From assembly GCA_029309925.1 (NCBI GenBank), contig JARKND010000001.1, positions 1,116,001 to 1,180,000 of the forward strand: 64,000 nucleotides of DNA. Direction: 5' to 3'. Below, in pieces: positions 9,106 to 18,414 of the stretch (within the stretch, counting starts at the first letter, position 1; the number at the start of each line of letters is the position of its first letter). The DNA is from Fulvivirgaceae bacterium JP3-4. GTDB taxonomy: Bacteria; Bacteroidota; Bacteroidia; Cytophagales; Cyclobacteriaceae. The translations under genes and the position numbers were made by a program. The notes beneath the pieces are model-generated. The model made no database searches and was not told the origin of the DNA. It saw only the letters and a program-made list of their open reading frames with translations.

Positions 9106-10044
9106 CTATTTCTTTAATTTCTCAAGAATCGAATGAGCGGCAATCTTGTCGAGGGTGATCTGTTCTCTGAGTGCCTCGAGATCACTTAACTTTTTATCAC
9201 CACGAATCAGCTTGTAAAATTTTACAGTGAGGGATTCGCCATAGATGTCCCGGCTGAAGTCGAAGATATTTACTTCGATGTTTTGTTTGGTGCCATTGAT
9301 CGTGGGGCGGTTGCCGATGTAAAGCATGCCCCCGTATTCCTTGTGTTCGTGGACCACAGTGACGGCATAAATTCCGTCCATCGGAATGAGTTTGTGCTTT
9401 ACTTCAATTTCAAGATTGGCAGTAGGGTAGCCCATCATCCTTCCAAGTTTGTCTCCGGCCACAACCCTCCCGGTAAGCGCATAGGGTTTTCCGAGGAAGT
9501 GTGTTGCCGTTTCAATATCACCTTCTTCAAGCGCCTTGCGGATTTTTGTAGAGCTTACACCAACGTGGTCGACATCCTGCCTTGGAATCTCCTCCACTTC
9601 GAAACCGTATTTCGGTCCGTTGAGCTTGAGCTGTTCAAAACTACCTTCCCGGTTTTTACCGAAATGATGGTCGTAGCCTATGACAAGCTTTTTTGTTCCG
9701 ATGGTGTCGACAAGAATGTTTTTGATGAACTGCTCGGAGCTAAGCTGTGAAAACTCCTTTGTGAACGGAATGCGGATCAGGTGGTGGATTCCCTGTTCGC
9801 GAAGCAATTCCGCTTTTTCTTCAAAGGTGTTCAGTACTTTCAGCGAGTTGTCTTCCGGATGCAACACGAGCCGGGGATGCGGCCAGAATGTGATGACCAC
9901 CGTCTCTCCATTATTTCTTGCTGCAATTTCCCGGACGCGATCGAAGATCTTCTGATGGCCCACGTGGACGCCATCAAATGTGCCGCTCGTGACGACTGCA
10001 AAATCTAACCTGGCAAAATCTTCAATTCCGTGGTAGATCTTCAT
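9106..10044 (-). CDS. ribF: Bifunctional riboflavin kinase/FAD synthetase
   Basis: A 312-residue cytoplasmic enzyme that phosphorylates riboflavin to FMN and adenylylates FMN to FAD. The N-terminal nucleotidyltransferase domain has SGTFDGVHVGHQKIFD, and the C-terminal flavokinase domain has GDKLGRMMGYPTANLE and a late MLYIGNRPTI strand. The start codon overlaps the truB stop by 4 bases (ATGA). Linkage of truB and ribF is widespread in bacteria. Confidence 0.96.
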   Translation of the reverse strand: MKIYHGIEDFARLDFAVVTSGTFDGVHVGHQKIFDRVREIAARNNGETVVITFWPHPRLVLHPEDNSLKVLNTFEEKAELLREQGIHHLIRIPFTKEFSQLSSEQFIKNILVDTIGTKKLVIGYDHHFGKNREGSFEQLKLNGPKYGFEVEEIPRQDVDHVGVSSTKIRKALEEGDIETATHFLGKPYALTGRVVAGDKLGRMMGYPTANLEIEVKHKLIPMDGIYAVTVVHEHKEYGGMLYIGNRPTINGTKQNIEVNIFDFSRDIYGESLTVKFYKLIRGDKKLSDLEALREQITLDKIAAHSILEKLKK

Positions 10045-10697
10045 GGTTGCACCTGATCAATAGAAATGGCATCCGACAGCAAATAAGGCCCGATGCGTGT
10101 CCGGCAAAGATGTGAAAGATAGGCACCTACTCCAAGCGCTTCGCCAAAATCGCGCGCCATACTCCGGATGTATGTGCCCTTTGAGCAAACAATCCTGAAC
10201 GAGACCTCAGCGCCATTAAATGCTGTGATATCAAAAACGAGAACGTCAACCTCGCGCGGTTGAAGCGCTACTTCTTTTCCCTGACGTGCAAATTTGTAAG
10301 CACGCTTGCCGCCAATCTTGATGGCAGAATGCAAGGGTGGGAGCTGGCTGATTTTCCCGGTAAGGCTTTTCGATGCCTTTGTGAGATCGTGTTCCGTTAT
10401 ATGTGTAATGTTCTTCGCTTCGCTGACTTCTGTTTCTAGGTCGAAGGAAGGCGTTGTCTGACCGATGACGAATTTTCCTGTATACTCTTTTTCAAGACCC
10501 ATGAATTCCTCAATGCGCTTCGTCATTTTTCCTGTGCAGATGATCAGTAGTCCGGTGGCAAGCGGATCAAGGGTTCCGGCATGACCGATCTTTTTCATTT
10601 TTAGTTTGTAGCGAAGCTTATTAACCACATCGAAAGACGTCCATTCGTATGGCTTGTCGATCAGGAGAACGCGGTCAACTTGCGGCTGCTCTTCCAT
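10041..10697 (-). CDS. truB: tRNA pseudouridine(55) synthase TruB
   Basis: A 218-residue enzyme that isomerises U55 in the T loop of tRNAs. The catalytic motif GHAGTLDPLATGLLIICTGK contains the nucleophilic Asp. The KIGHAG and KGTYIRSMARDFG motifs are also present. The protein is short and lacks a C-terminal PUA domain, as is usual in Bacteroidota. The start overlaps the uppP stop by one base (TAATG). Confidence 0.96.
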   Translation of the reverse strand: MEEQPQVDRVLLIDKPYEWTSFDVVNKLRYKLKMKKIGHAGTLDPLATGLLIICTGKMTKRIEEFMGLEKEYTGKFVIGQTTPSFDLETEVSEAKNITHITEHDLTKASKSLTGKISQLPPLHSAIKIGGKRAYKFARQGKEVALQPREVDVLVFDITAFNGAEVSFRIVCSKGTYIRSMARDFGEALGVGAYLSHLCRTRIGPYLLSDAISIDQVQP

Positions 10698-11488
10698 TAA
10701 ACGATTGAAAGTTCAACGCCAAGGTAGTAAAGAATCAGAATCACAACTCCGACAATAATGCGGTAATAGCCGAAGATGGCGAATCCGTGTTTTGTGAGAA
10801 AGCTTATAAAGGATTTAATAGCAATCATCGCTACGATGAACGCTACAACGTTTCCAACGATCAGCGCTGTGATCTCCGTTTCACCAAATGTCCCGCCTCC
10901 CGAATAGAATTTGTACATCGCGAGGCACGTTGCTGCGAACATGGTTGGTACAGCAAGGAAGAAGGAGAATTCTGCTGCCGCTTTTTTTGTCAGTTTTTGT
11001 GATAGGCCACCAATTATTGTTGCAGCCGAGCGCGAAACTCCCGGTATCATCGCGATCACCTGGAAGAAACCGATCTTGAATGCTTTCGGATAAGTAACCT
11101 CTTCGTCTGTTGCTCTTTCTGTCTTGAAGATCTTGTCCATGAAGAGGAAGAATATACCACCGGCCACAAGCATGTAGGCTACGACATCCACACGCTCGAG
11201 AAGCGCTTCAATGTAGTCGTTGAATAAGAGGCCGAATACTGCCGCAGGGATAAAAGCCACAAATAGCTTAAGATAAAAATTCACCGTCTGAAAAAATCGC
11301 TTCCAGTAAAGCACGATAACGGACAGGATTGCCCCAAACTGGATTGCTACCGTAAACATTTTTGTAAACGGATCCTGCGCAATGCCCATCAGCGATGAAC
11401 CGATGATCATGTGTCCCGTAGAGGAGATAGGCAAAAATTCTGTGATGCCCTCGATAATGGCGAGGACTATGGCTTCGAGTATCGACAT
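10697..11488 (-). CDS. uppP: Undecaprenyl-diphosphatase (bacitracin resistance family)
   Basis: A 263-residue polytopic membrane enzyme that dephosphorylates undecaprenyl pyrophosphate so the lipid carrier can be reused in peptidoglycan and O-antigen synthesis. Signature motifs are [15 protein letters not shown] near residue 13 and [15 protein letters not shown] near residue 148. About eight hydrophobic helices are visible. It is translationally coupled to truB and preceded by a heptad palindrome that fills the gap to the DUF3098 gene. Confidence 0.96.
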   Translation of the reverse strand: MSILEAIVLAIIEGITEFLPISSTGHMIIGSSLMGIAQDPFTKMFTVAIQFGAILSVIVLYWKRFFQTVNFYLKLFVAFIPAAVFGLLFNDYIEALLERVDVVAYMLVAGGIFFLFMDKIFKTERATDEEVTYPKAFKIGFFQVIAMIPGVSRSAATIIGGLSQKLTKKAAAEFSFFLAVPTMFAATCLAMYKFYSGGGTFGETEITALIVGNVVAFIVAMIAIKSFISFLTKHGFAIFGYYRIIVGVVILILYYLGVELSIV

Positions 11489-11495
11489 TCCAAGG

Positions 11496-11590
11496 ATTTA
11501 AGATTTTAGATTTAAGATTTTAGATTGTGTGTGAAAGTTTCGAAATGAGTGGATCCTCAAATCTTAAATCTAAAATCTCAAATTTTAAAT
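11496..11590. repeat. Heptad-periodic inverted repeat (ATTTTAG words)
   Basis: The left arm (11496-11525) is a tandem run of the 7-base words ATTTAAG and ATTTTAG. The right arm (11558-11590), read on the other strand, is built from ATTTAAA, ATTTGAG, ATTTTAG and ATTTAAG. The two can pair over about 25 bases around a 32-base loop. The element fills the gap between DUF3098 and uppP and touches the DUF3098 stop. It belongs to a set of at least seven such elements in the window. Confidence 0.85.
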
Positions 11591-11790
11591 TATTTTGTAG
11601 GGTTGTGAAGGATCGCGTAGATCTCAATGATGAAACCGGCCATCACAATAACGGGTCCAAGGGTGAGCCCGAGGAATCCGAAGCCGTGGGGTTGGTTGTC
11701 GAGTGACATGATCGTGAATCCTGCAACAAGCGTGATGATCCCGATGATCATCCACTGGTAATTTTTGCGGCCAAAAGGAAGTTTATCCAT
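11590..11790 (-). CDS. DUF3098 small membrane protein
   Basis: A 66-residue protein with two transmembrane helices (about residues 13-30 and 42-60) and a short LPFGRKNYQWM N-terminus. DUF3098 proteins are found next to ftsX in many Bacteroidota; their function is unknown. The gene starts 11 bases after the ftsX stop and is very likely co-transcribed with it. Its stop codon lies at the edge of the heptad palindrome. Confidence 0.88.
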   Translation of the reverse strand: MDKLPFGRKNYQWMIIGIITLVAGFTIMSLDNQPHGFGFLGLTLGPVIVMAGFIIEIYAILHNPTK

Positions 11791-11801
11791 AACGTAGAAT
11801 T

Positions 11802-12686
11802 TCAGTAAAGTTGATCCAATGACATTTTGAGGTATTTGCGAATCGAGAAGAACGTGCTGATTACCGCAACGATCACCCCAATCAATATCAGTAAAATTAA
11901 TAACACATAGAATTGATCTTCATTGTGCAGAAGATTCAGGTCAATGATCTTATTCCGCGCATAATCCGACATGGCCCACATCAAAAGCGATGCAATCAGC
12001 CCGCTTAAAACTCCGTACCCGGCAGCACGCACGATAAAAGGTCGTTGTATAAACCAGTTCGTTGCGCCCACGAGTTGCATGCTCCGGATGAGAAATCGCT
12101 GAGAGAACAACGCAAGCCTTAACGTGTTATTGATAAGCAGTACGACAGTGACAAGCAGAACTACAATGAGGCCACCGAGAAAGAAGCCGATTTTGACAAC
12201 ATTATCGTTGACCGATTCGATCAGGCCCTCCACGTAGTAAACCTGGAACACGCCATTCATTTTCTGAATATCCGTTTTGATTTTTTCAAGCTGCGCTTTA
12301 GTATGGTAGGCAGGATCAATGGTCACGAGGTAAGCATCTTTCAACGGGTTCTCGCCAATAAACTTGATGAAGTCTTCGCCTGTTTCTGCTATAAAGTTTT
12401 TAGCGGCCTGCTCTTTGGAAACGTACGTGACCGCTTTCGCTGCCTGCTTGGAAGTAAATTGCTGGGAGAGCAATTTATTTTCAATCTGCAGTCGCTGGTT
12501 TTCCGTCAGATTTGACTTGAGATACACCTGGAGGCGGATGTTTTCGCGTACTTGTTTTTCAAGCTGTTGCGAATAAATGACGAGGAGTCCAAAAAGGCCC
12601 ACCACGAACAACGCGAGGGTCACGCTCACCACGACACCTACGGCCGGATAGCCACCCAGTTTCTTTTTACGTCTATTTTGCTCCAT
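11802..12686 (-). CDS. ftsX: Cell-division ABC transporter permease FtsX
   Basis: A 294-residue membrane protein with a basic cytoplasmic N-terminus, one helix (about residues 17-36), an extracytoplasmic domain of about 120 residues containing IRLQVYLKSNLTENQ, and three C-terminal helices in the FtsX/MacB permease domain (VVLLVTVVLLINNTLRLALFS, then helices near 225 and 260). With FtsE it is expected to control cell-wall hydrolases at division. ftsE is not adjacent, as is normal in this phylum. Confidence 0.93.
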   Translation of the reverse strand: MEQNRRKKKLGGYPAVGVVVSVTLALFVVGLFGLLVIYSQQLEKQVRENIRLQVYLKSNLTENQRLQIENKLLSQQFTSKQAAKAVTYVSKEQAAKNFIAETGEDFIKFIGENPLKDAYLVTIDPAYHTKAQLEKIKTDIQKMNGVFQVYYVEGLIESVNDNVVKIGFFLGGLIVVLLVTVVLLINNTLRLALFSQRFLIRSMQLVGATNWFIQRPFIVRAAGYGVLSGLIASLLMWAMSDYARNKIIDLNLLHNEDQFYVLLILLILIGVIVAVISTFFSIRKYLKMSLDQLY

Positions 12687-12881
12687 CCTAAAGCGCGAAT
12701 TTAAGGAAAAAAACCAAATGCGTCCCGATAGCTTTGGACCGCGAGGATGCTATGTTCTTGTTCCCGGTTCGAATTAATAAAAGGTTTTTATTCAAAGACC
12801 AATGCACAGTTGAGATAACGCAAGGAGCGCACCGAGAAATGCGCGACCCGCGGGCGCTCACACTGGAGGAATTGTGGGAAA
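12687..12881. other. Intergenic region without recognised gene
   Basis: About 195 bases between the ftsX start and the terminator of the anti-sigma operon. It should hold the ftsX promoter on the minus strand. A plus-strand ORF through it has no recognisable family and is judged spurious. A GGTTCGAAT sequence at 12766-12774 resembles a tRNA T-loop but no cloverleaf surrounds it. Confidence 0.5.
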
Positions 12882-12914
12882 GAAAAAGCCCCTCCTGCGT
12901 GAACAGTCGGGGCC
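12882..12914 (-). terminator. Rho-independent terminator of the anti-sigma operon
   Basis: On the minus strand the arms GCCCC and GGGGC (12888-12892 with 12909-12913) close a stem-loop that is followed by TTTTTC. It lies 20 bases past the anti-sigma stop. Confidence 0.7.
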
Positions 12915-12933
12915 AAAAAAACCGAACTTCGAC

Positions 12934-13812
12934 CTATTTATTCCTGTACTCCTTGAGTTTGCCAACTAACTCAGCATCCTGAATGGCGGTGAGAGGTTTA
13001 AGGGAAGTGTTATTATCTTTCAACAAGTAAAATTGTTCTTTGTAGAATAAGAACAATGTACGCTTTTCTTCTGTGAAGAATTCCATGATCTCGTAGACGT
13101 CTTTCTCAAACGGTCCATAGAGGAAGAGCTTGCCATCTTTGAACTGATAATGGAAACTATATTTCTTATTGCTGGTATCGATCTCAACTTCTACTGATGG
13201 CGTTACGCTTTCGTGGCTGTTAGCCAGTTGTTCGTGTACCTGTTCGGTATTGTTTTCTTCAAGCTCTTTAGACGGATCATACACCTCGATCTTTTGCGCA
13301 GGATCTGCCGGAACTGTTTTCTTTCCTGGCTTTGGTGGAGTAACCGGTTTGCGCTCGGATGAAGATTCCTGCGAAGAAACAACTGGCGAATCTTCGTGCG
13401 TTGCATCTGTGGGTTTCTCCTCTTCTTCTTTTTCTGTCGTTATCGGGGCTTCGCTCTTGTCAGGCGCTGTCGTTTCTGTGTTTGGCTCTACAACTTCATC
13501 AACATTTTTGTTGTCGACATACAGGTAAACTCCTGTGGCAATGAGGCCGGCAACGGCCACCCACAATGCCACCTTGGTGCCAACTGCGACACCGGTTGTC
13601 TGACCTGCAGGTACAGGGATATTGTTCAGCATTCCTTTGAGTTCGGAGATGCGTGCTTTTTTAATAGCGGAAACCATTTCCTGCTGAATCTCCAATTCTG
13701 CCCGCAGCTCCTGATCAGCATTGATCTTTTGTTCAAACGCAGCACGTGATTTTTCATCCATGCGGTTGCCCAGGTAGTCGTCCAATAATTCTAAATCGCG
13801 TTCTGCTGCCAT
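12934..13812 (-). CDS. Probable single-pass anti-sigma factor
   Basis: A 292-residue protein. The N-terminal 60 residues (LELLDDYLGNRMDEKSRAAFE) look like the cytoplasmic sigma-binding helical domain of Bacteroidota anti-sigma factors. A single transmembrane helix lies near residues 80-100 (VALWVAVAGLIATGVYLYV). A low-complexity acidic and proline-rich linker (about 108-185) leads to a small C-terminal extracytoplasmic beta domain. It has no zinc motif. The gene starts 5 bases after the stop of the ECF sigma gene, so the pair is almost certainly co-expressed and the protein probably sequesters that sigma factor. Confidence 0.75.
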   Translation of the reverse strand: MAAERDLELLDDYLGNRMDEKSRAAFEQKINADQELRAELEIQQEMVSAIKKARISELKGMLNNIPVPAGQTTGVAVGTKVALWVAVAGLIATGVYLYVDNKNVDEVVEPNTETTAPDKSEAPITTEKEEEEKPTDATHEDSPVVSSQESSSERKPVTPPKPGKKTVPADPAQKIEVYDPSKELEENNTEQVHEQLANSHESVTPSVEVEIDTSNKKYSFHYQFKDGKLFLYGPFEKDVYEIMEFFTEEKRTLFLFYKEQFYLLKDNNTSLKPLTAIQDAELVGKLKEYRNK

Positions 13813-13817
13813 TGCTC

Positions 13818-14357
13818 TTAATCTAAAAAGTCCCGCTCAGAATACTGAGCCTTTACTAGTTCATCAAGTTTCTTTTTGCACTTGTATTTTTTTGTTTTTG
13901 CAGTATCGGTGTTAGCAAATCCTAACTTTTCAGCGATGTCCTGCATAGACATTTCTTCAAAATAGTAGTACATCAAAACCTTCTTACAGGTGTCACCCAG
14001 CTGGTCCATACAACGGGCGATTATTTTTTCTTTTTCAGCGCTATCCATATCGGTGGTTACCGCTGTATCTTTTTCTTCGTTACTAAGTCTCTTCTTTCTG
14101 TCCAATTCCTTCCGCCAAAGGTTCTGGCAGATACTATAGATATAGGTACTGATCTTCGAAGTAAGGACGAGGTTGCCCGATGTAGCTTTCTGCCAGAAAA
14201 CGATCAGGGCATCCTGATAAATATCCCGTGCCTCCTCTTCCGTTCCACTATTTGTGATAACCAGCTTGGTCATCATTCGATAGTATTTCTTGTACAGGAA
14301 CTCAAGAGCTTTCTCGTCACCACGCTGGATGCGCTCGAATATCTCTTTTTCGTTCAT
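13818..14357 (-). CDS. ECF-type RNA polymerase sigma factor
   Basis: With the ATG at 14357 the protein has 179 residues (MNEKEIFERI); an ATG at 14381 would add eight residues. Sigma region 2 is recognisable (EKALEFLYKKYYRMM and ARDIYQDALIVFWQKA), as is region 4 (CKKVLMYYYFEEMSMQDIAEKLG, helix-turn-helix). It should direct RNA polymerase to a stress or envelope regulon and be controlled by the adjacent membrane anti-sigma factor. No iron or SusC receptor gene is adjacent, so it is not an obvious FecI type. Confidence 0.9.
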   Translation of the reverse strand: MNEKEIFERIQRGDEKALEFLYKKYYRMMTKLVITNSGTEEEARDIYQDALIVFWQKATSGNLVLTSKISTYIYSICQNLWRKELDRKKRLSNEEKDTAVTTDMDSAEKEKIIARCMDQLGDTCKKVLMYYYFEEMSMQDIAEKLGFANTDTAKTKKYKCKKKLDELVKAQYSERDFLD

Positions 14358-14456
14358 GGATGAGCTCGACCTGAATACCATTATTGAATCTCTTTGTAAC
14401 CTCGTTTGTTACGATAAATTGTCGCTTTGTCGATTAATACATGCGTTTGTCCGGAC

Positions 14457-14879
14457 CTACTGCGCTTTCTTCCATGACTGCGTCCGGAAAAACGGTCCCC
14501 AATAGCCCCTAACCTTAAGTTCACTTCCTTCAACCCATAGTTTACATTTATATACTTTGCCGTTTTCAGGGTCTAAAATGTCGCCATGGGCGTACTCATC
14601 TCCCGATTTCCTCATATCACGGATGATTTCCATCCCGATGATCTTTTTCTTGTAGCGAGGATCATCACTTTCACACTCATCGCAGACAGGGTCGGGGTCT
14701 TCATCTGGTCCGCGGAATAGCTTGGTTACCTTTCCAAAATACTTTCCACTTTTTTCAAAAATCTCAACAACGGATTTTTCTTTACCTGAGTTATCATCTA
14801 TAGTGGTCCACTTGCCGACAATGGACTGTCCATTGACGAGGAAGGGAACCAGTGTCAGTAGCGCGATGAGAGTCTTCAT
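14457..14879 (-). CDS. DUF2147 periplasmic protein
   Basis: A 140-residue protein with a signal peptide ending LVNGQ and a lipocalin-like DUF2147 domain: IVGKWTTIDDNSGKEKSVVEI at the start, GMEIIRDMR in the middle, and a late GDILDPENGKVYKCKLWV strand followed by VRGYWGPFFRTQSW. It contains a CDECES pair of cysteines. The function of the family is unknown; members are small exported beta-barrels. It has its own spacing upstream of the sigma gene (99 bases) and may be independently transcribed. Confidence 0.88.
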   Translation of the reverse strand: MKTLIALLTLVPFLVNGQSIVGKWTTIDDNSGKEKSVVEIFEKSGKYFGKVTKLFRGPDEDPDPVCDECESDDPRYKKKIIGMEIIRDMRKSGDEYAHGDILDPENGKVYKCKLWVEGSELKVRGYWGPFFRTQSWKKAQ

Positions 14880-14905
14880 ACTTTGATCAGCTTAGTCAAA
14901 AATAG

Positions 14906-14933
14906 AAAAAGCCCCGTAAAGGGGCTCTTTTTT
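14906..14933. terminator. Bidirectional rho-independent terminator
   Basis: The arms AGCCCC (14910-14915) and GGGGCT (14921-14926) enclose GTAAA. A T run follows on the plus strand (14928-14933) and another on the minus strand (14906-14910). On the minus strand it ends the pyrophosphatase transcript just after its stop. Confidence 0.88.
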
Positions 14934-14951
14934 GATATGTTATTTCAACTA

Positions 14952-17138
14952 TTACTGGGCAACTTTAGCCTGTTCCGCAGCAACTACCTCGGTTTTCGGG
15001 CCTTTCAGCTCGCGATTCTCAGTGGTTGAATGATCTTTTTCTGAGATGTGTGGCGCAATAATCAGCGCCACAATTGACGTCAGCTTAATTAGGATATTCA
15101 TTGAAGGACCGGAAGTGTCCTTGAATGGATCGCCCACGGTATCACCCGTAACCGATGCCTTGTGAGGCTCTGACTTTTTATAGTACGTCTGTCCGTTGAT
15201 CTCAACACCTTTTTCAAATGACTTCTTTGCATTGTCCCACGCGCCACCGGCATTTGACTGGAACATACCCATCAATACACCTGACACGGTAACCCCAGCA
15301 AGCAAACCACCAAGCACTTCCGGACCGAAGGTGAATCCGACAATTACCGGAGCAATGAGCGCAATAGCACCCGGAGCAATCATTTCCCGGATGGAAGCCT
15401 TGGTCGAGATGGCCACGCACTTTTCGTACTCAGGCTTTGCCTTGTATTCCATGATGCCCGGAATTTCGCGGAACTGGCGTCTTACTTCATTTACCATATC
15501 CATTGCAGCACGACCCACCGCTGCAATTGCAAGTGAAGAGAAGATGAAAGGAATCATTCCACCTATGAACAGGCCGGCAAGCACCGGAGCTTTGTAGATG
15601 TCAATGGCACTGATGCCTGAGATACCAACGAATGCTGCAAATAACGCAAGTGAGGTCAATGCAGCGGAAGCGATAGCGAACCCTTTTCCGGTTGCTGCAG
15701 TCGTGTTTCCGACAGCATCAAGGTTGTCCGTGCGATGACGAACTTCTTCAGGCAACTGACTCATTTCAGCAATACCCCCTGCGTTGTCAGCGATTGGTCC
15801 GAAGGCGTCAATTGCCAGCTGCATGGCTGTGGTTGCCATCATACCTGCTGCTGCAATAGCAACACCGTAAAGTCCAGCGACCTCGTATGATCCAATGATA
15901 CCACCAGCAAGCACAAGGATCGGCAGCACTGTAGATTCCATACCTACTGACAAACCACCGATGATATTGGTAGCGTGTCCGGTTCCCGACTGACGGATGA
16001 TCGACAACACCGGGCGCTTGCCCATTGCGGTGTAGTATTCGGTGATCATACTCATCAACGTACCCACTACCAGACCGATAATGATGGCGATGAACACATC
16101 ATTCGAAGTGAATTCAACACCGCGGTGAATCATGGTTTCCGGGAGCAGATATTTTACAGCGAAGTATGAAGCAATGGCAGTCATGATAATGGATGACCAG
16201 TTGCCGATATTCAAAGCGCGCTGTACGCTGTCAGTTTCATTTTTAATTCTAACGAACCAGGTTGCAACGATTGAGAAGATGAGTCCGAGACCAGCGATCA
16301 GCATCGGAAGAAGGATGGGGGACAAACCTCCGAAGTTGTCTGATGATGCATCAATCTCCTGGCCGAGCACCATGGTCGCAAGGATGGTCGCCACATATGA
16401 GCCAAACAAGTCAGCACCCATACCTGCAACGTCACCTACGTTATCGCCTACGTTATCGGCAATTGTTGCAGGGTTGCGAACGTCATCTTCAGGAATTCCC
16501 GCCTCAACTTTACCTACGAGGTCAGCGCCAACGTCAGCCGCTTTCGTGTAAATACCACCACCCACACGGGCAAACAACGCAATGGATTCTGCACCAAGTG
16601 AGAAACCTGCGAGTACTTCGATCGCACGCTTCATTTCGAGACCAGTAATGGCCGCACCTTCAGGAACAAAAAGCTTAAAGAACACAATGAACAATCCACC
16701 AAGACCCAGCACAGCAATCCCTGCCACACCGATACCCATTACAGAGCCACCGGTGAAAGAAACTTTTAGCGCTTTTGCAAGACTTGTTCGGGCTGCATGT
16801 GTTGTACGCACATTCGCCTTGGTAGCGATCTTCATCCCGATGTAACCTGCCAGTGCCGACAGCACCGCACCGATGAGGAACGCTATTGCGATCACAGGGT
16901 GAGAGTCCTCAACCAGCGTACCTGACCATCCGAGAAGGATCGCTGCGATAACAGCGAAATATGCTAAAACTTTCCATTCGGCTTTGAGGAAGGCCATTGC
17001 GCCACTGGCGATATATCCGGCAAGTTCCTGCATTTTTGCATCTCCGGCATCCTGCTTGGACACCCAGGCCGACTTAATGGCCATGGCAATTAGCCCAACT
17101 ACACCGAGCGCGGGGATCAGATAAAGAATACTATTCAT
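14952..17138 (-). CDS. hppA: Membrane-bound, ion-pumping pyrophosphatase (K+-dependent type)
   Basis: A 728-residue protein with about 16 transmembrane helices that couples pyrophosphate hydrolysis to pumping of H+ and/or Na+ across the inner membrane. The pyrophosphate site is shown by [19 protein letters not shown] and [18 protein letters not shown]. The segment [12 protein letters not shown] carries Ala where K+-independent enzymes carry Lys, so the enzyme should require K+. K+-dependent members include both Na+ and H+ pumps, so the transported ion cannot be settled from this alone. It stands alone with its own terminator. Confidence 0.95.
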   Translation of the reverse strand: MNSILYLIPALGVVGLIAMAIKSAWVSKQDAGDAKMQELAGYIASGAMAFLKAEWKVLAYFAVIAAILLGWSGTLVEDSHPVIAIAFLIGAVLSALAGYIGMKIATKANVRTTHAARTSLAKALKVSFTGGSVMGIGVAGIAVLGLGGLFIVFFKLFVPEGAAITGLEMKRAIEVLAGFSLGAESIALFARVGGGIYTKAADVGADLVGKVEAGIPEDDVRNPATIADNVGDNVGDVAGMGADLFGSYVATILATMVLGQEIDASSDNFGGLSPILLPMLIAGLGLIFSIVATWFVRIKNETDSVQRALNIGNWSSIIMTAIASYFAVKYLLPETMIHRGVEFTSNDVFIAIIIGLVVGTLMSMITEYYTAMGKRPVLSIIRQSGTGHATNIIGGLSVGMESTVLPILVLAGGIIGSYEVAGLYGVAIAAAGMMATTAMQLAIDAFGPIADNAGGIAEMSQLPEEVRHRTDNLDAVGNTTAATGKGFAIASAALTSLALFAAFVGISGISAIDIYKAPVLAGLFIGGMIPFIFSSLAIAAVGRAAMDMVNEVRRQFREIPGIMEYKAKPEYEKCVAISTKASIREMIAPGAIALIAPVIVGFTFGPEVLGGLLAGVTVSGVLMGMFQSNAGGAWDNAKKSFEKGVEINGQTYYKKSEPHKASVTGDTVGDPFKDTSGPSMNILIKLTSIVALIIAPHISEKDHSTTENRELKGPKTEVVAAEQAKVAQ

Positions 17139-17175
17139 GTGTTGATTATTTTATAAGAAATCGTTGGTTCCCAGT

Positions 17176-17208
17176 TAAAAAAACCATTGCCGGGCAGGAA
17201 ATGGTTTT
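17176..17208 (-). terminator. Rho-independent terminator downstream of the thioesterase operon
   Basis: On the minus strand the 9-bp stem AAAACCATT/AATGGTTTT (17200-17208 with 17180-17188) is followed by more T residues (run 17177-17183). It lies about 70 bases past the stop of the unknown gene at 17281. Confidence 0.75.
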
Positions 17209-17280
17209 AAAAGTTGCGCAAAGATATAATAAGTCCGAATACAGCCAAAAAAGGTCTCATTTTAAGAATTTGGACGAAAA

Positions 17281-17655
17281 TCAGGCGCCAAACATGCCCT
17301 TCAGTGCCACCCACAGACTTTTTTTCTTTGCATCATCGAGCGCTCCTAATTCATCGGCTTTGATAACTGAAAAACCTTGTGCCTGCACATGCTCGTAGGC
17401 ATTGACATCAGCCTGGGTGCCGAAGAGAAGAATTCGCGGGGCTGCGAAATCCTGCAGTTCCTTCGAGCTCACCTGATCGCGGTGAATGATTCGCGCGGAA
17501 GCCAGGTTAACCTTTACCGATCCGAGGATCTTTGCCAACAGAGCTTTATGGTCATCCGTCATGGAGTCCCATGTTTTGTTGACAATGATGGTCACCGATG
17601 GAGGAATAGTGTAGAGTTCCTCGTTAAAGAGGTGTGCGAATGGCGAGCTGCTCAC
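17281..17655 (-). CDS. Uncharacterised small cytoplasmic protein
   Basis: A 124-residue protein without signal peptide or membrane segment. Visible features are a beta-rich SVTIIVNKTWDSMTDDHKALLAKILGS-type start region, PRILLFGT in the middle and a C-terminal helix ending ALKGMFGA. I do not recognise a family. It is translationally coupled to the thioesterase gene by a 4-base ATGA overlap, and the pair ends at the terminator at 17176-17208. Confidence 0.7.
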   Translation of the reverse strand: MSSSPFAHLFNEELYTIPPSVTIIVNKTWDSMTDDHKALLAKILGSVKVNLASARIIHRDQVSSKELQDFAAPRILLFGTQADVNAYEHVQAQGFSVIKADELGALDDAKKKSLWVALKGMFGA

Positions 17656-18188
17656 GACTGTGCTTCTTTAATATCGAAGATTGACTTAAGTTCGTTAGCC
17701 TCCTGGGGTTTCATTCTTCCGGACAGGATGAGACGAAGTTGTCTGCGTCTAAGGGCACCGTCATACAGCGCCCGTTCTTCGTCAGTCTCCGGTTCAACTT
17801 CAGGTACATCAATCGGCTGATTGTTATGATCCACTGCCACGAATGTGAAGTAAGCGCTGTTGCTTTCTATCTTCTTCGCTTGCGGAATATTTTCTGCGCT
17901 CACATCGATGCGCACTTCCATGGAAGAGTTAAAAGCACGCGTGACTTTTGCTTTTAACGTAACAACATTCCCCAGCTGGATTGGATGACGAAATGAAATG
18001 TTGTCCACCGATGCTGTCACCACGATACTATTCGAGTGGCGCTGCGCTGCGATGGCGGAAACGATATCCATCCAGTGCATCAGTCTTCCGCCCATGAGGT
18101 TGTTCAGTGTGTTGGTATCGTTTGGCAGAACCAGTTCGGTCATCGAGACGAATGATTCGCGGGGGTATTTCTTTTTCTTCAAGGACAT
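17652..18188 (-). CDS. Hotdog-fold acyl-CoA thioesterase
   Basis: A 178-residue protein of the YciA/BACH thioesterase type, which hydrolyses acyl-CoA to free acid and CoA. The hotdog signature is clear: TLNNLMGGRLMHWMDIVSAIAAQRHS (catalytic Asp within the GG...D motif), then DNISFRHPIQLGNVVTLKAKV. A C-terminal acidic and Arg-rich tail extends past the fold. It overlaps the next gene by 4 bases. Confidence 0.9.
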   Translation of the reverse strand: MSLKKKKYPRESFVSMTELVLPNDTNTLNNLMGGRLMHWMDIVSAIAAQRHSNSIVVTASVDNISFRHPIQLGNVVTLKAKVTRAFNSSMEVRIDVSAENIPQAKKIESNSAYFTFVAVDHNNQPIDVPEVEPETDEERALYDGALRRRQLRLILSGRMKPQEANELKSIFDIKEAQS

Positions 18189-18190
18189 AA

Positions 18191-18311
18191 GTTTTGTGTT
18201 CCAGGTTTCGTGTTTCGTGTTCCGGGTTTAGAGTTGCGGGTTGCGCTTCGATTAATGCGTATCGTCATCTGAAAACGGAAACACGGAACTCGAAACACTG
18301 AACACGGAATT
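18191..18311. repeat. Heptad-periodic inverted repeat (GTTTCGT words)
   Basis: The left arm (18191-18246) divides into 7-base words beginning with GTT: GTTTTGT, GTTCCAG, GTTTCGT twice, GTTCCGG, GTTTAGA, GTTGCGG. The right arm (18271-18311), read on the opposite strand, contains GTTCAGT, GTTTCGA, GTTCCGT and GTTTCCG. The arms pair imperfectly around about 25 bases. It sits directly upstream of the thioesterase start and about 100 bases before the threonine leader. Confidence 0.85.
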
Positions 18312-18414
18312 GTATTTCCAACGATTGCAACCGGCTACTAACCGTTAGTTCGCACAAAAATCATAAAAAATACTTTGCAAACAACTCTATCATTTCATTA
18401 TTTCGAACAGTAAC
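18312..18414 (+). promoter_or_regulatory. Presumed promoter region of the threonine operon
   Basis: About 100 bases between the heptad repeat and the leader peptide. A TTTG at 18374-18377 is followed 21 bases later by TATTTCGA, a poor match to the Bacteroidota -7 box, so the exact promoter is uncertain. The divergent thioesterase transcript probably also starts in the 18189-18400 interval. Confidence 0.3.

Noticed and set aside
12766-12774. GGTTCGAAT resembling a tRNA T-loop
   Set aside because: No acceptor, D or anticodon stems can be formed around it.
12734-12982. 82-codon plus-strand ORF upstream of ftsX
   Set aside because: It overlaps the anti-sigma terminator and the end of the anti-sigma gene, and resembles no known protein.
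13169-13528. Serine-rich plus-strand ORF
   Set aside because: It is the antisense shadow of the low-complexity acidic linker of the anti-sigma protein.
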